Part shown: in pieces, positions 33,625 to 47,900 of the stretch | Position numbering within the stretch: position 1 is the first letter of the stretch | Layout: each line of letters starts with the position of its first letter | NCBI GenBank assembly: GCA_033980235.1 | Contig: CM067066.1 | Span: forward strand, 36,086,409 to 36,150,408 | DNA: 64,000 nt | Reading direction: 5' to 3' | Source: Diadema setosum | Taxonomy: Eukaryota; Echinodermata; Echinoidea; Diadematoida; Diadematidae | Notes under the pieces: generated by a model | Databases searched by the model: none | Told to the model about the DNA's origin: nothing | Seen by the model: only the letters and a program-made list of their open reading frames with translations | Position numbers and translations under genes: made by a program

Positions 33625-33632
<8 letters not shown>
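33240..33632 (+). mobile_element. Probable LINE 3' untranslated tail, (AATTG)n
   Basis: A T-rich non-coding stretch ends AAAAATAAATGAATTGAATTGAAT and passes straight into an AT microsatellite. Its tail equals the inverted one near 17545. No reverse-transcriptase remnant is attached. Confidence 0.4.
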
Positions 33633-33670
<38 letters not shown>

Positions 33671-33703
33671 TATTTTGTGTATGCGTTTGTGTGTATAATA
33701 TGT

Positions 33704-33752
<49 letters not shown>
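33631..33752. repeat. Two (AT)n microsatellites
   Basis: (AT)n at about 33631-33668 and 33710-33752, separated by a TGTG-rich stretch. Confidence 0.95.
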
Positions 33753-33753
<1 letters not shown>

Positions 33754-33759
33754 TACATT

Positions 33760-34749
33760 TGTGTGCATGTATTATGTCATTGATATGGATCCAGGTATGG
33801 TTTAGTACAACTGTAACTTAGTTTACAGATTTAACGAAAATTCATTTTTCCCCACTGTTATAGCGGGGACAACCTCATTCCCTCTTACCCTCTCACTTGC
33901 TGTATTAAATGTAATCATTATCAATTTTAATCATAAACACATAATGGATTATTTTACTGGGATGTCTGCCTATCTGTCAAGCAACAATTGTATTCTACTG
34001 TTATCTCTGAATTCGTATTTCGAGGTCATTAATAATATCCCTACTTACAATGGTTCGGTCTTGCGCTTAAAATAGTCTCAAAGTGCAATTTCAGCAGAAA
34101 GAAAAAAAAAATCTTCAAAATTTTTGGGCATACTATGTTTGACTTCTGAAATTATGGTATTTTGCTGTATAAACACGAAGCAATAAAATTCATTGATAAA
34201 ACTTCTCAATGATCACATTAGTCTGTGGCCCACGCATACATAACTATACGACCTCAAGCAAAACGGATCACACAAAAAGCGCACACACACCTGTTCATAT
34301 CACACAATTACGTCGCACCTATACACATCCCATCGTAAAGAGCTGAGTGCAGCACTAAATAATACATTAGTAAAATCCCCTTTCGCTTACATCACTACAA
34401 CTTTCATGTTTGAAATGATGAAATAATATAATGTATCAAACACATCAGTTTGCCAGTGAGTTTTCGTATAGCACGAGATCAATAGATTTATTGAAGTTAC
34501 TTCCTTGTTAGACCGTTAGAACGTTGAATTGCCAATCTGGGTGAAAAGGGAAGTAGAAGGGAGGAATCAATATTAGAGTGTGTTCAGCAATACATTGCGC
34601 GACTTCGGCACCTGAGTTGATTGTAGCAATTCCTGATTACAGCGAGCTCGCTCTTGATTCAGTTGGCTCTGATGTGCTAGGAGAGTGAGCACGTAACTCA
34701 TTGTTGCAACACGTCTATAGAGGCCTACTTCACAGCCGCCAGTCTCAAG
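33760..34749 (+). promoter_or_regulatory. Upstream region of the BPI-like gene
   Basis: About 1 kb of unique-looking DNA before the start codon must hold the promoter and 5' untranslated region. I could not point to a convincing TATA box or initiator. The start has A at -3 (CAAGATGT), acceptable for initiation. Confidence 0.35.
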
Positions 34750-34900
34750 ATGTTGCGAGTGCCCGGCGCCTTCTTTTTCCTGGCCCTAGCCGTCCTTCCG
34801 GCTCTCGGCTTCCCGAAGTTTCCCGACGGGGTTTTCGTCTCGGACTGGAACAAAAATCCTGGGTTTAAAGCTCGCATCACTCAGAGCGGTCTCGACTTCC
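34750..34900 (+). CDS. BPI: BPI-like gene exon 1
   Basis: Residues 1-50: signal peptide (MLRVPGAFFFLALAVLPALG) and the start of the mature chain. Donor TTCCgtgagt; ends in phase 1. Confidence 0.9.
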
Positions 34901-35870
34901 GTGAGTCTCCAATGAGTGCATGATTATTGTAGACGGTGATTGGCAGCTAGGGAGAACATTATAGAATATTATATCTGAAGAGTTCGAAATGCTACCGATA
35001 TAATCATGACCGATCAAGAGCATAACAAGGTTAGAACATTTTGTAGGCCTATATTCCCCACAACAGAAACAATATTCTGATGCATTAAACGGCTCATGAA
35101 AGAACCCGTAGCAGACATTAATTAGAATTAAAATTCAAGTCTGCTTACCCTGCTTTGAAAAAAAAAATGGTAGATTTTTTATATATATATATATATACTA
35201 CGAACATAATAGAGAGATTAATGACTTCTCAACAATAAGGTCCCTGGTGCGAGACCCCTGGCAGCCAGGCTCCTGGGCAAGGCACTTTATCCTCATGCTG
35301 ATGAGCCTTTGGAGAGGACTTGAGTCTGCCAGTCCCGTGGTTGTGTTGCCTATCAAAGCGCCCATTGTCTGCCTATCGGCCACGTAAAACAAAATTATGA
35401 TTTAAACTTAAACATCTTTTTTTATCACAGGAGTGAAAAAGTTATGTTCATGTTATTCTAGATTAAAGTCAACCAATTTCATTTCATTCATTCATGGTCG
35501 TTGGGTCAGCCAAATTCATATGCCTACTGGTTATTAGTTAGTAGCTCCATATGGAGCAATTCCTCTGCCGCAGGAAAGAGCTAGAAAATTACATTGTCGT
35601 CAGATTTATATTTCTGAACTGCAGATGTACCAGTTTGCTATGAAACCGGTCAGAATAGAAAACCCACGTTCCTTCCGACTAGGGTACCCGTTGTGCATCA
35701 ATGGATATGTCATGCACTGGTTCTAGTCAACGGCGTAAATCCATACTGAGGAGTGGGGGGGGGGGGGGGATGATCGGCGATAGTCACCATCACCACGATT
35801 ACAAGCCCATAACCGAACCGGCGCAGCCTTGAGGGGGACGGGGGGTGAGAGAAGCTTGGTAACCTCCCCC

Positions 35871-35901
<31 letters not shown>

Positions 35902-38900
35902 ACACACTTTACAGGGATCGGATGTCTCACTCTGTTGCATGAAATATAAAGTGGGAGGAGAGTGATATATTTCTGACTAACTGTTACAAGCGAGCTTGAA
36001 AATTTTGACATTTTACAGTCCCAAAACTGCAGTTTGTGACTGTATTTTGTCCGCTTTGGAAATTAAGGGGGGGGGGCACCGGGTGAAACTGCCGGCAATT
36101 ACTGACAGCAACATCAAGAGAATGGCATAACAATTAAATGCGAGCGAGCGAAGCGAGCGAGCTTGAAAATTTTGACATTTTACAGTAAAAAAAACTGCCG
36201 TTTTGGGCTGTATTTTTTCGCTTTGGAAATTAAGGGGGGCGCACAGGGCGCAACTGCTGGCAGTTCGTACTGGCAGCAACATCAGGAGAATGGCATAACG
36301 ACTACATGCGAGCGAGCGAAGCGAGTGAGCTTGAAAATTTTGACATTTTACAGTCCCAAAACTGCCGTTTGTAGCTTTATTTTTAGCTTTGGAAATTAAG
36401 GGGGAGCACCGGGCGAAAACTGGTGGCAATTACTGGCAGCAACATCATGAGAATGGCATAATGATTAAATGCGAGTGTGCGAAGCGAGCGAGCTTGAAAA
36501 TTTTGACATCTTACAGTCCCCAAAACTGCCATTTGTAGTTATGTTTTTCGCTTTGGAAATTAAAGGGGACGCACCGGGCACAACTGCTGTCAATCACTGG
36601 CAGCAACATCAGGAGAATGCCATAGCGATTAAATGCGAGCGAGCGGAGCAAGCGAGCCTTAAAATTTTGACATTTTGCAATCCCAGAAAATGTCGTTTGT
36701 AGCTGCATTTTTTCGCTTTGGAAATTGAGGGGAGGCACACCGGGCGAAAACTGCTGGCAATTACTGGCAGCAACATCAGGAGAATGGCATGATTGAGCGA
36801 GTGAGCGGAGCGAGCGAGCTTCAAAATTTCGACTTACTACAGTCCCAAAACTGCCGTTTGTAGCTTTATTTTTAGCTTTGGAAATTAAGGGGGGGGGCAA
36901 CGGGTGAAACTGCTGGCAATTACTGACAGCAACATCAAGAGAATGGCATAACAATTAAATGCGAGCGAGCGAAGCGAGCGAGCTTGAAAATTTTGACATT
37001 TTACAGTAAAAAAAATTGCCGTTTTGGGCTGTATTTTTTCGCTTTGGAAATTAAGGGGGCGCACAGGGCGCAACTGCTGGCAGTTCGTACTGGCAGCAAC
37101 ATCAGGAGAATGGCATAACGATTAAATGCGAGCGAGCGAAGCGAGTGAGCTTGAAAATTATGACATTTTACAGTCCCCCAAACTGTCGTTTGTGGCTGTA
37201 TTTTTTCGCTTTGGAAATTAAGGGGGAGCACCGGGCGAAAACTGCTGGCAATTACTGGCAGCAACATCAGGAGAATGGCATAATGATTAAATGCGAGCGA
37301 GCGAAGCGAGCGAGCTTCAAAATTTTGACTTATTACAGTCCCAAAACTGCCGTTTGTAGCTATATTTTTCGCTTTGGAAATTAAGGGGGGAGCACCGGGC
37401 GAAAACTGCTGGCAATAACTGGCAGCAACATCAGGAGAATGGCATAATGATTAAATGCGAGTGTGCGAAGCGAGCGAGTTTGAAAATTTTGACATCTTAC
37501 AGTCCCCAAAACTGCCATTTGTAGCTATATTTTTCGCTTTGGAGATTGGGGGGGGGGGCGCACCGGGCGCAACTGCTGTCAATCACTGGTAGCAACATCA
37601 GGGGAATGGCTTAGCGCTTAAATGCGAGCGAGCGGAGCGAGCGAGCTTTAAAATTTTGACATTACACCCCAAAAACTGCCGTTTTAGCTATATTTTTGCG
37701 ATTTGGTTTGTCCCACGTTTATGGGGGAACCATCCCCCCCCCCCCCCATCGACGCCTCTGCATATGAGGGAGCTTTTGTTAAGTGAAAGATATGCTGCAC
37801 ACTCTTTGACAAATTAGGGAAATATACGTCAATCTCAACAGTGTACTTATCGAAAGGGATCCAGTATAGCGGAGCTTTTGCATGTTTATGATTGCAATTC
37901 AACGATTTTGGTGCATAGTTCTGGCGGTATTTGGACAATAATTCCATTAAGAAAGTTCGAAATTTGTCCTCATCTCGGAAATTGCTTGGGGGAAAAATGA
38001 TTTGCCTGCCTAAACACTTTCGTAGGGGCGAGGCAAATGCCCTTCCCCCCCCCCGAGATATTTTCGACGCCCCTGATCTTCCCTGGGTATACCCATAAAT
38101 GTATCTTGACTGAATTATCAGTCACTGTCGTTCCTCATGAATGATTCAGGAAATGGAGGGGGTTCAATTATGGCAATATAGTTTTGTTATTGTTTGTTTG
38201 TTTGTTTTCGTACATATTTTGCAGATGGTCCGAAGTTACTCTCGTCTTAGCATGTTTACATGTAGGCCTACACTATTTGACGTTGTCAACGTCTGAGCCA
38301 TACCTTACAGTGTATGTCCATGTCCGCGAGCGAGCGAAGCGAGCGAGCGCTTGAGAAAATTATGCATTCAATTTCCTACAAGATAGAATACTGTTCAGCT
38401 CTGTTACCTGTCTGAAGGCCGGCGTACAAACGTCATGCAATATGCCAAAATTGATACAATTACATTTCTGCTTCCTCCATTTTTTTTCTTCAAAATTCAG
38501 GGGGGGATGATTGTACAGGCCATCCCCCCTCCTGTTGTTGTTGTTTTATAGAAAGAAAGAAGAAAGAGAAAAATGAGGCCCTATACAAATAATTTGCCCC
38601 AGACATCACTTAACATAAAACAGTCATTATCAATCTTAGAAAAATATGAACATTATTGAATATATATGTATGTACCAAGTCTCCACGAGGGAGCTCATAT
38701 CGTCTCCACGAGGGAGCTCATATTGTCTCCACAAAGGAGCTCATTAAGTCTCCATGGGGGAGCTCATATTGTCTCCACAAAGGAGCTAATTAGGTCTCCA
38801 CGAGGGAGCTCAAATGATATTAATAAATACCTCAAATTCTTTGGTTAAGCAAACTCAAATTACTATACCATATACGCGCGCGTGTACCACACATTAACTC

Positions 38901-41900
38901 ACCCATGTGCACATACACTTACACACATATCCATCTCCAAATACGCACACACTTACTAATATCAGAGGTCAACCCAAAATAATATACAGTATCTAAATAA
39001 AACGCACACACAATGATGAAAATTACAGAATAGTCCCCCCCCCCCCCCCTCCTCCATTTCAGGGGGGGATATATCCCCCATCCCCCCCCCCCCCCCCGGG
39101 ATTTACGCCCATGGTTCTAGTGACCTGCCGGGAGTAGCGGTGGTACCCTTGCAAGGAAGACGGCTCTTTGTCTTCGTTGTGCCTAGTCTTTCGGAGGGAC
39201 TCAGACCATTGGTACAGTGGTAGCTTGCTCATAAGCAGTGAAGGATAATGTAGTTCTGGTTGAGATAGGGATTCGGGTTTTAACTTTTTGCGAGATAATT
39301 AGAAACCGCTTATATACCATTCTAAGAGGTATGGAAAGCATTTTTGATGAAAAATCGATTTTGAAATCCTAGAGGTATCTACAAACAAAGTAAAACAAGG
39401 TGGTCGATCCTAATAAAAGGTGGGTTCTACCTTTTATCAGGAACTCTGTTGTTTTTTTTTTATATCTCAGCCATTTCAAAACCGATTCTCATAAATTAAG
39501 CTGTCAATTCCTCTTAGAATTGTAAACTCTTTAAAGGGGATGGCTATAGTAACTGATCAGTGGGAATCAGTGGGAATGCTGGGGGATGATTGTTCCAATC
39601 CATGTGGGATTCATTTAAGAGTGCATACACATTTATTGTTGTGTGAAAATTATTTGCTTCAGAATGGTCTCATATTCAACCCGTTAACGATCGCCCCGTC
39701 ACTATACAAGCATGCTAGCCTGGAAACATTAAACTGCACATCACTTGAATATGAAATCATTCTGAAGCAAATAATTTTCACACAACAATACTTAAATGAA
39801 TCCCACAAGGATTGGAATAATGATCCCCCAGCATTCCCACTGATTCCCACTGATAAGTTACGAGCCTTCCCCTTAAATAGTTTATATAAGTGGTTTCTAA
39901 TCATCTCGCAAAAAGTTAAAACTTGAATCCCCATCTCAATAAAAACTAAAATCCCTTTTTATGTAGTGGCCAATTTCAATAAATCTACATAAACACAAAC
40001 AATGATTACGATGTTGGAGATTGTAGCGATAGTATTAAAAAAATCATGAGCTAAATGTTAAGGTAGATGTATCAGTGTGAGTGCTGTTCTCCAAGTTTCG
40101 AACTGAAGCAGAATTAAAAATGAATGTGATACGACATTGTACTCAATATATTGCTACATACATTTCATATTCTGTTTTGTTTGTTTCTACGTTTTAAGTC
40201 CGAGACGTAGGGATAAAGATGCTCCAGAAACAGATCAAACACCTGACAATACCCGACATCACCGGCAAAGCCGACGTATGGATCGGTGACATCGAGTACA
40301 AAGTGTCCAAGTAATTAATGAGATTCTCTTCTTTTATACCAACTTATAGATTAAAACGAGGGAATGTTTAGGCCTTTACTACCTGTCGGTCTGGTTTTGC
40401 TACGTGTATTTACATTTATGTAGAAATTCTAAGGAAAGCTTCAAATCAATTAATATAATTCATAGCAATAGGGCCAACATGATAGGAACTGCTTGTGTTT
40501 TCAATATTGTAGTAATGATAACCTGATTCGGATAATGATAACCTGATTGTTATTGAAATAACCTGATTGGATAATGATATTATGACTGCGGTAATGATAA
40601 CATGGCGCTAATATGATGACATGATTGTATTAATGTTAGTATGCTCTTATTTAGAAACATATCAGCTCTTGAATCAATTCTGTATTTTCTCTGAATCACA
40701 CACACGCACTCTCTTTCTGCTTAAGTTATAGACCACTCTGCTTTCATTCCTCAACAACTAAAAGTCAAAATGAATAATTCTCTTGAAAATAATGTTTGTT
40801 ACACATGCCTTTTCTTTTTCTTTTTTTTTTTACTTTTTAAGTTTAAGTGGCAACAAGACACACAAGACAGTGAAAGAAAGTGGTAACTCCTATCTACTTC
40901 TGATATACTCTCTCGTGTTAGAATACGGATCACCTCTTTCGGCATTCCAAGATCATCCTTGACACCCGACCCATCAGCCGGAGGGCTCCGCCTAACAACC
41001 AGTGGAGTTTCCCTCTCTGTGCACGGAGACTGGCACTATGAGACCACGGGATTGTGAGTGATTGAAACAAACAAGCAGACAAACATAAAACACTTCTCGC
41101 AAATCAAAGTAAAAATCAAAATGAATGAACTCTCCTACTGCATTAAACGTTTAGATAAATGGAAAAAGCTAACCAATGCGAGATCATGCCAAAGAAAAGC
41201 ATGGATTGATCCACATGTATATAAAGTTGTAAGATTAACAAACAATTGCACTTGTACCTAATAAATTGCTCGGAAAAGAGTAGAATGACAGGAAGACAAC
41301 GTAAACTGTGTTCTTTCTCTTAATTTAAATCCTAGTATCGTTAAGAATGGAAAATGTTCTATCTTATGTTTAGTGTGTAACAATTTGATTCATTCCTTTA
41401 GACATCTGAATATATTGCCTTTTGTTGTTGCTTTTGTTTTGTTCCGTAATGAAATAAAAGAATAATAATAGTTATTTACTATTTCATTTGTCAATTGCTT
41501 TTTCCAGTAGCCCTGGAGTTATCGTAATACATTGTGGTCGCATAAAGAATTGTATGTCTTTGTATACTCTTCGTGTTATTCGACATGACTGACATGATGC
41601 TTCCAACCATCACTTCATGTATTACGAGGCAATACGTATAAAACACGTAAGATTATTTGCATTCTCAGAAAATGATAATACACTTTGAACTTCAATGCCG
41701 AATGATTCATGATAAGTCAAACCATAACAGAAACAGAATCAACAATGAGAAGAGAATTGAAAATATAAATAGAAACCGTGCAAACTTGATAGACCTGCCG
41801 ACATTCTGTATCATTGAACAAAGCTGGAGTAACGATGCGACTTTTTCATCAATCATGTGCACACACGGAGAATGCCGTGGTTTCATAGATTTTTTTTTTC

Positions 41901-44900
41901 CTCCTGACGATTCATAACCATTTTGTCCTCTTAAAACCTGTTCGTCTTGTGAAATCTTATGAAATCCCACCAGCAGCCATATTTCCGATTCCGGGTCCTT
42001 TGACGCTAAGGCCTCATCCATCACCCTGTCTCTCACTCTGAGAGTTGGTAAGTCGCAATTCTCCTTTCGTGGAATCTTAGACAAAGATTCTTAGCTTGAT
42101 GCTGTTTATTATGGTGTCAGCACCGTCAAGAGTCAATGTCTAAAGAGTTGTGTAAGACGTTATAGCGTGGATTTTGGCGCTACTACATAGCTTCATGCGT
42201 GGATCGTGACTTGATTGTGAAGCGAGGCAGGTGACTGAATATCTTGACAATAATAACAATGTAACTTTTTTGTTATATTTTAACTCCTACATACTTTTAG
42301 AGAAATAAAGAAGAATCAACATCCCTGCTGCGTCCTTTACTTCTGACTGAGCTTGTTTGTTTGTTTGTTGTTTATTTGTTTGTTTTGTTTGTTGTCAATG
42401 TTATGGGCACTACTGGTAATACTTATTCAGCAAATGTTATGCGCTTTACAGATAAGAGATAATAACCAGGCAACAATACCAAGTCTTTCAATGTGACAGC
42501 ATTTTGTGCAAGTTCGCTTGAGTTAATACGTGCTTATAGCAGCAGCGAGACTCAGTTTACGGAAGTGACCACGTTGTCAAAAATACAATGGCGATGCGGA
42601 TGCACGTCAATGGACGCAGCCATACTTTATGTTGGCATACAGCGATTTTTGGTGATCGTATAACAACTGATAATCATGTTTATCTTCTTAAAGGACGTGT
42701 TACAACTTTCCGGGCAAGCCTTGTGTGCGACTTGCGAAGACTAATTTTTACTACCCGGAGATCCCCGCAGATGACCCGCACATGACAGTGCTTAGCACGG
42801 ATCTCACCCGTAGTTACCCGTAGTTGCTCATTCAAGTTCTATTCACCCGCAGCCATGTTTAGGCCCTGTCACACCTTTCCGGGCATGCAAGCTAGGCGGC
42901 CTTGTTGCGTGTGGGGATTTTCCAGCACCCATGACAATTTTTGCAAGCGGACAAGGATTTAGGCAAGATTCACATGCGTCTTATCTGCTGGACCCGTGCT
43001 ACTTACGTTCTACTTCCGTGTGACCTGCGTATTAGGCTCATGGGTGGCGAATAAGGGCTGACAACTCGGTGAAGTAATCCCTCTGAGGGAATTGCAGAAG
43101 TCCGACAAAATGTCATCATCTTGGCCGCATATATGGAGACTGCGAAGCACCTGCGTGGGAGTTGCCTGCGAGGTGCTACCGCTAAGGGCCTCCTACTGGC
43201 GTTCTGCGTGGACCTCTGCGGGCAATCCCCCGCGACTCACCCGGAAAAAGTTTTGGTCATGCTCAAAACTTGGCTGCGGATAAATCGGACTTGCGTGCGC
43301 AACTCTGGGCAACGAGATACGAGATTGGTTAGATCCCTTCATAAAATCATATCTGCCTGAAACCACAAGCAGGAACTCTTTCGAACAATATTATTTGACA
43401 GAGCGAAATGCTGTTGGAGTTATTTTATGCGATAGTTAATGATTGTTAACAAGTGTCCTTTAAAGTATCCTTTATTTTCTCTGTTGATGTGACTATGAGA
43501 AATATCGCATAGCCGATCTATCATGTTGTTTGTTTGTTCATTTTCATCTGAGAAGATGGCTGGATAGCCCATATTAAGCTGGTCTTCCATGCGCAAGCGC
43601 AAGCGGGATCTTTTACGTGCATGAGAAATTGTTGCTCTCTGATACACGGGACCTCCATTTTATGTCCTATTCGAGGGACAGAGTGTTTTGCCTCTTGCTA
43701 GAGGGGACGGTATGCTTACCTGCAACATTGCTCAGTCCAGACTCGGGTTGGAACCCGCGCCCTTTGGATCGTGAGGCAGACGCGGTACCGACTAGGCCAA
43801 CTCTCCGCCCTGCAATTGGATTTACATGTTTAGTTGAATTAGATTCGTCATGTAAATTCGTCATCATATTGCTACCACTCTGTCGCTTTTGATATCATTT
43901 TTTTTTTGCTTTTTTATATGAACACAGCATTCTATCATCATTGTTTGACGACTGCTAGATTGTCAACCTGTTCCACAGCTAGCGACTCCTCTTCTTTTCC
44001 AAATCAAACTACAGGCGTGGACTCCACGGGCCGTCCCACCGTCTCCTCCAAAAGTTCGGACTGTTCCTTTCATGCAGGAGGGATGGACGTCGATCTTCAC
44101 GGAGGGGCAAGGTTTGTAGGAATTAATGCTTAAGGATAGATTAGTGTATAACGACATCGAGAACCCCTCGTGACAGAGTGATGTGTTAGCAGTTTCCATG
44201 ACTGATTTATTACTGGTCCCTTTTCAAATTCATTTCAGAAACCGAAACAGATGAAAGTCATGTATTTATATTATACGCAGTTTTGGTACACTGACACGAG
44301 CAAAATGTAACCTGTTATCTTCCTTCAGTAGCAAAGTGACCGCAAAGAGAAAGAATATCGAGCAATAAATTTGGATCCTGTGAGACTGAGTTTTGATCTT
44401 TGTTAGCCGGAAAAGACTATTTCACTTCAAAAGCGAAAGTAGTTTCGACCTCGGTATGTGTTGTTACCGTTATCATTTCCTGTTTTTCTTAGCTCCTTTC
44501 CCATAAATTGAATGATAAAAACTAAAAGACCACATTGTTATGCAGATGCTTTTTTTTTCTCAAAATTACGAGCAGGATCTTCTATCATGAAATGCATGCT
44601 ACCATTATACACAAGGATAATAATCAACACAAGTACATGGTGCTATGTCAATGACTAAGATGACTGAATGATGAAAATAGTGATAAGGATAGTGATAGGA
44701 TCATCACTGAAGTAAACAGGCCCACCGAAAGTGTTAATTGCATATAAATAAAGCTGACCACCCGTCAAAGTCAATGAGATATTCCGAATTATAATATTGT
44801 ACTATATACTGCCATCAACTTGAAGACAAAAGTACTTGCAGTGAAGTAAGTGGGGAGAGGGTCATAGCTGCCAATTTGATTGCTGACACCCGGTGTGTAA

Positions 44901-47900
44901 CATGATGTCATGTTTTTTTTTTTTAGTTATACTAGATTCATTACGAGATGATATGATTCCCTTTGTCCGTTACGCCTGATAGCTGGCTCTACAACCTATT
45001 CGACGACCAGATCTCAGACGCGATACTGCATTCACTCAACGGGAAGGTGAGTTATTTACAAGCAATCCCGGAATGGTTACCAGAAAGACATGACGAAATG
45101 AATATGAAAAAAAAAAGTGAATACTAGGGTTAATCGGGTCCTTAAAGCACTGAGGACTCACCATCCTGTTATCTCACCTACTAGTGATTTATTGACCATA
45201 CACATGCCTATAAACTGTGATTCAAAGAAAAAAGACAACAAACCCACCACAAAGCGTCTAAACAACGCCCTCATGCGATCGTAGAAGTACGTGATCTATT
45301 CACTTAATAAAGTATAGGCAAGACACTGAAACGGAATTTCAGATCATATAGATTTACTTTTAGCTATTAAACTTCATCCTTTTATTATCGATGATTGTAT
45401 GATTTCAAGACACACGAAAAAAAAAAAACTGTAAGAATCAACTACAATGTCAACAGCATAAATAAACGTGAGAGGGCGTTGACAACTTTATAGTCCAGTG
45501 CGAGCAGTTTCGAGACAAATTCGATTTTAATCATCAAAACCCCAACTAGAGATAACAAAAACTTATTTTTTTTTTTGTCTCGTGCTACGGTGAAGATCAT
45601 ATCTTATTGTTTTATAGATAGTCTATATGTTATTAATAAGATATAATTCTGAAAGTGATAGTAACTTAATATTATTATGAACGATATCAATAACATAGTT
45701 ATATCCATGATTTCGTTTCAGTGCACTTCAAAATGACAATCTATACTTTAGTTTGTTCTCATTGCTACCAGTATGATTGCTTTTAACTTGAATCTATAGG
45801 TCTGTTCAACAATCGTGGACGCCGTGAATACCAACTTAGAGAATGAGCTGAAGACACTGACAAGTAAGGGTCAATGTCACACACATTTAGTCTTGGCCAA
45901 AAAAAAAAAAAAAGAGCTGAAAGAAATGAAAAGAGAATATAAAGAGACACTTTCAATTCTCTTTTCTCTCGTAGTCTTCTCACTTCGGTTTTTCTCTTCA
46001 GTCCTCCTTTTGTTTTTCCCCTCCTCCTCCTCCTCCTTCTCCTCCTCTTCCTTCTCCTCTTTTAGTCCTCCTCTTCATCGTCATCATTATCATCATGATA
46101 TTTTGCCGCTCCCTTCTTCCCAGCTGCACACTATCAATGTCACAATCACGGAAATTAGCGACATTATGAATCACCTATTACTTACGATTAATGTTGCCAC
46201 ATTAAATATTAATGGACACACATGAGGGTGATTAATCTCTTTGGTGTCATTCGAAACCACATGCAAATCAAATACCGCAGTGTTCTGTTTATGCTGATCA
46301 CAGATCTCTATGTAAACTATTAGGTGATAACACAGAGAACAGCGAGGCTAACTTGATTTCCCTGGACTATCTGTCATGTAACAGTGGTGGCGCCCTTCCT
46401 TGACGCAGCCCAGATAGACTACACCCTCGTCGCCCAGCCGACTTTCAATGGTTCTGTGAACACTGCCCACAAGGTAAAAATACCCTATCAGTGGCGGATC
46501 CAGAGGGGGCGCAACCGGGGCACGCCCCCTTTATTTTTCGTTAAAAACAAAAGAAATAAAAATAAAAAAATGAAATGAAACCCGGAAGTGGCACCACTTA
46601 AAAACAAAAGAAATAAAAATAAAAAAATGAATGAAACCCGGAAGTGGCATTTTGAAGCAATCTTTATCTTGCAAATGCTTCAAAACGTTTTACGTCAATT
46701 ACTATTATATCACGATAAACCTAACTTGTCTATCTCAGTCTTCCGCAAGTTTTGTGATGAAAGAAAGTTGGATGATTCCTCGTTTTTATACTTTCCTCTA
46801 GTTTTCGATTTCCACGTGATACACGCAACTTAACATACTTAAGATAATAACGTATTATGTCTGTGATTCCAGAGTCGAGTTACCCATTTGAGACACTTTC
46901 TAAATCATAATAATATGTACTTTTACATTTAAGACAGGATATTCTTTAGGACATTGCCCATTTTGCATTTTCATCTGCGTATCACCGAATTCGTCAAAAT
47001 AATAAAAGAGTCTTCATAAACAAAGCTTTCGACAAGACATTATTCAGTCGTCATGTTTCTTACTCTTTCCTACCTATACCATACCGGAATTCATCAACAT
47101 GTGACCAGGGGGAAGTGTATCCATTGAACAGCAAGAAGGAGTGTCCCCTTCCCGTGCCTGGAGTCCCGGCTGATTCGGATACGTCGCGTATGGTGTTTCT
47201 CTGGATAACCGAATACCTGCCCAATTCGGCCGGTTATGTGCTCCAGGAAGTCGGATTTCTACAGTACAACGTGACTCAGGATAACGTGGGTGAACTATAG
47301 AGAAGCGATTAATCTTCGGCATTTTCTTTAATTGTACCAGTACTATAGCCACTTATAGACACATATGTTTCACTTCCAGTTGCATCTGTAATGAGTCCAA
47401 ACGTTCCCGGAAGTTAATAATTATAGCAGAGGCCGCAGAACGTTTGCCATGGTGGGGGGCTGCGGGACCGGGGGTATAGTGCCCCCCTTAAAGGGTAAGA
47501 ACGGAACCTTTGGAAATACTTGGGGGTTGTGTTTTTCCGATTTTTCCCCAAAATTATTATTTTGTTTGAAGAGCTAAAAAGTGTTTAATTGTGTGTGTGT
47601 GTGTGGGGGGGGGGGGTTGCAGCCCCACCCCCAACCCCATTCCTCGTCACCCTGAGCTGTTACCACGCTCAAATTTTCCCCCAATGTAAACTGGGGTTCG
47701 TATGATGATTGTTGATAGATCTCTAAATAGTGCGATCGTAACTCTTAAAACTTTTGTATGCTGCAAATGCTAGAGAGCTATTATATTTCACACACTTAAA
47801 CACAAATCATACATATTATTCAGCGCAATTTGACAATTCTTATATAGTGCCTGTAATATTTTTCATACATCATACAAAACTTGACTATTATTATCATTGT

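Noticed and set aside
35710..37384. Several overlapping frames of 60-147 codons with repeated motifs
   Set aside because: They are translations of the ~165-bp minisatellite and poly-G tracts on both strands.
43745..43810. tRNA gene on the minus strand
   Set aside because: A and B boxes are present but the stems do not close and it is embedded in a longer dispersed repeat; treated as a SINE head.
45815..46225. 136-codon frame starting in BPI exon 7
   Set aside because: It is read-through from exon 7 past a good donor into a T/C-rich intron; the family match stops at the donor.
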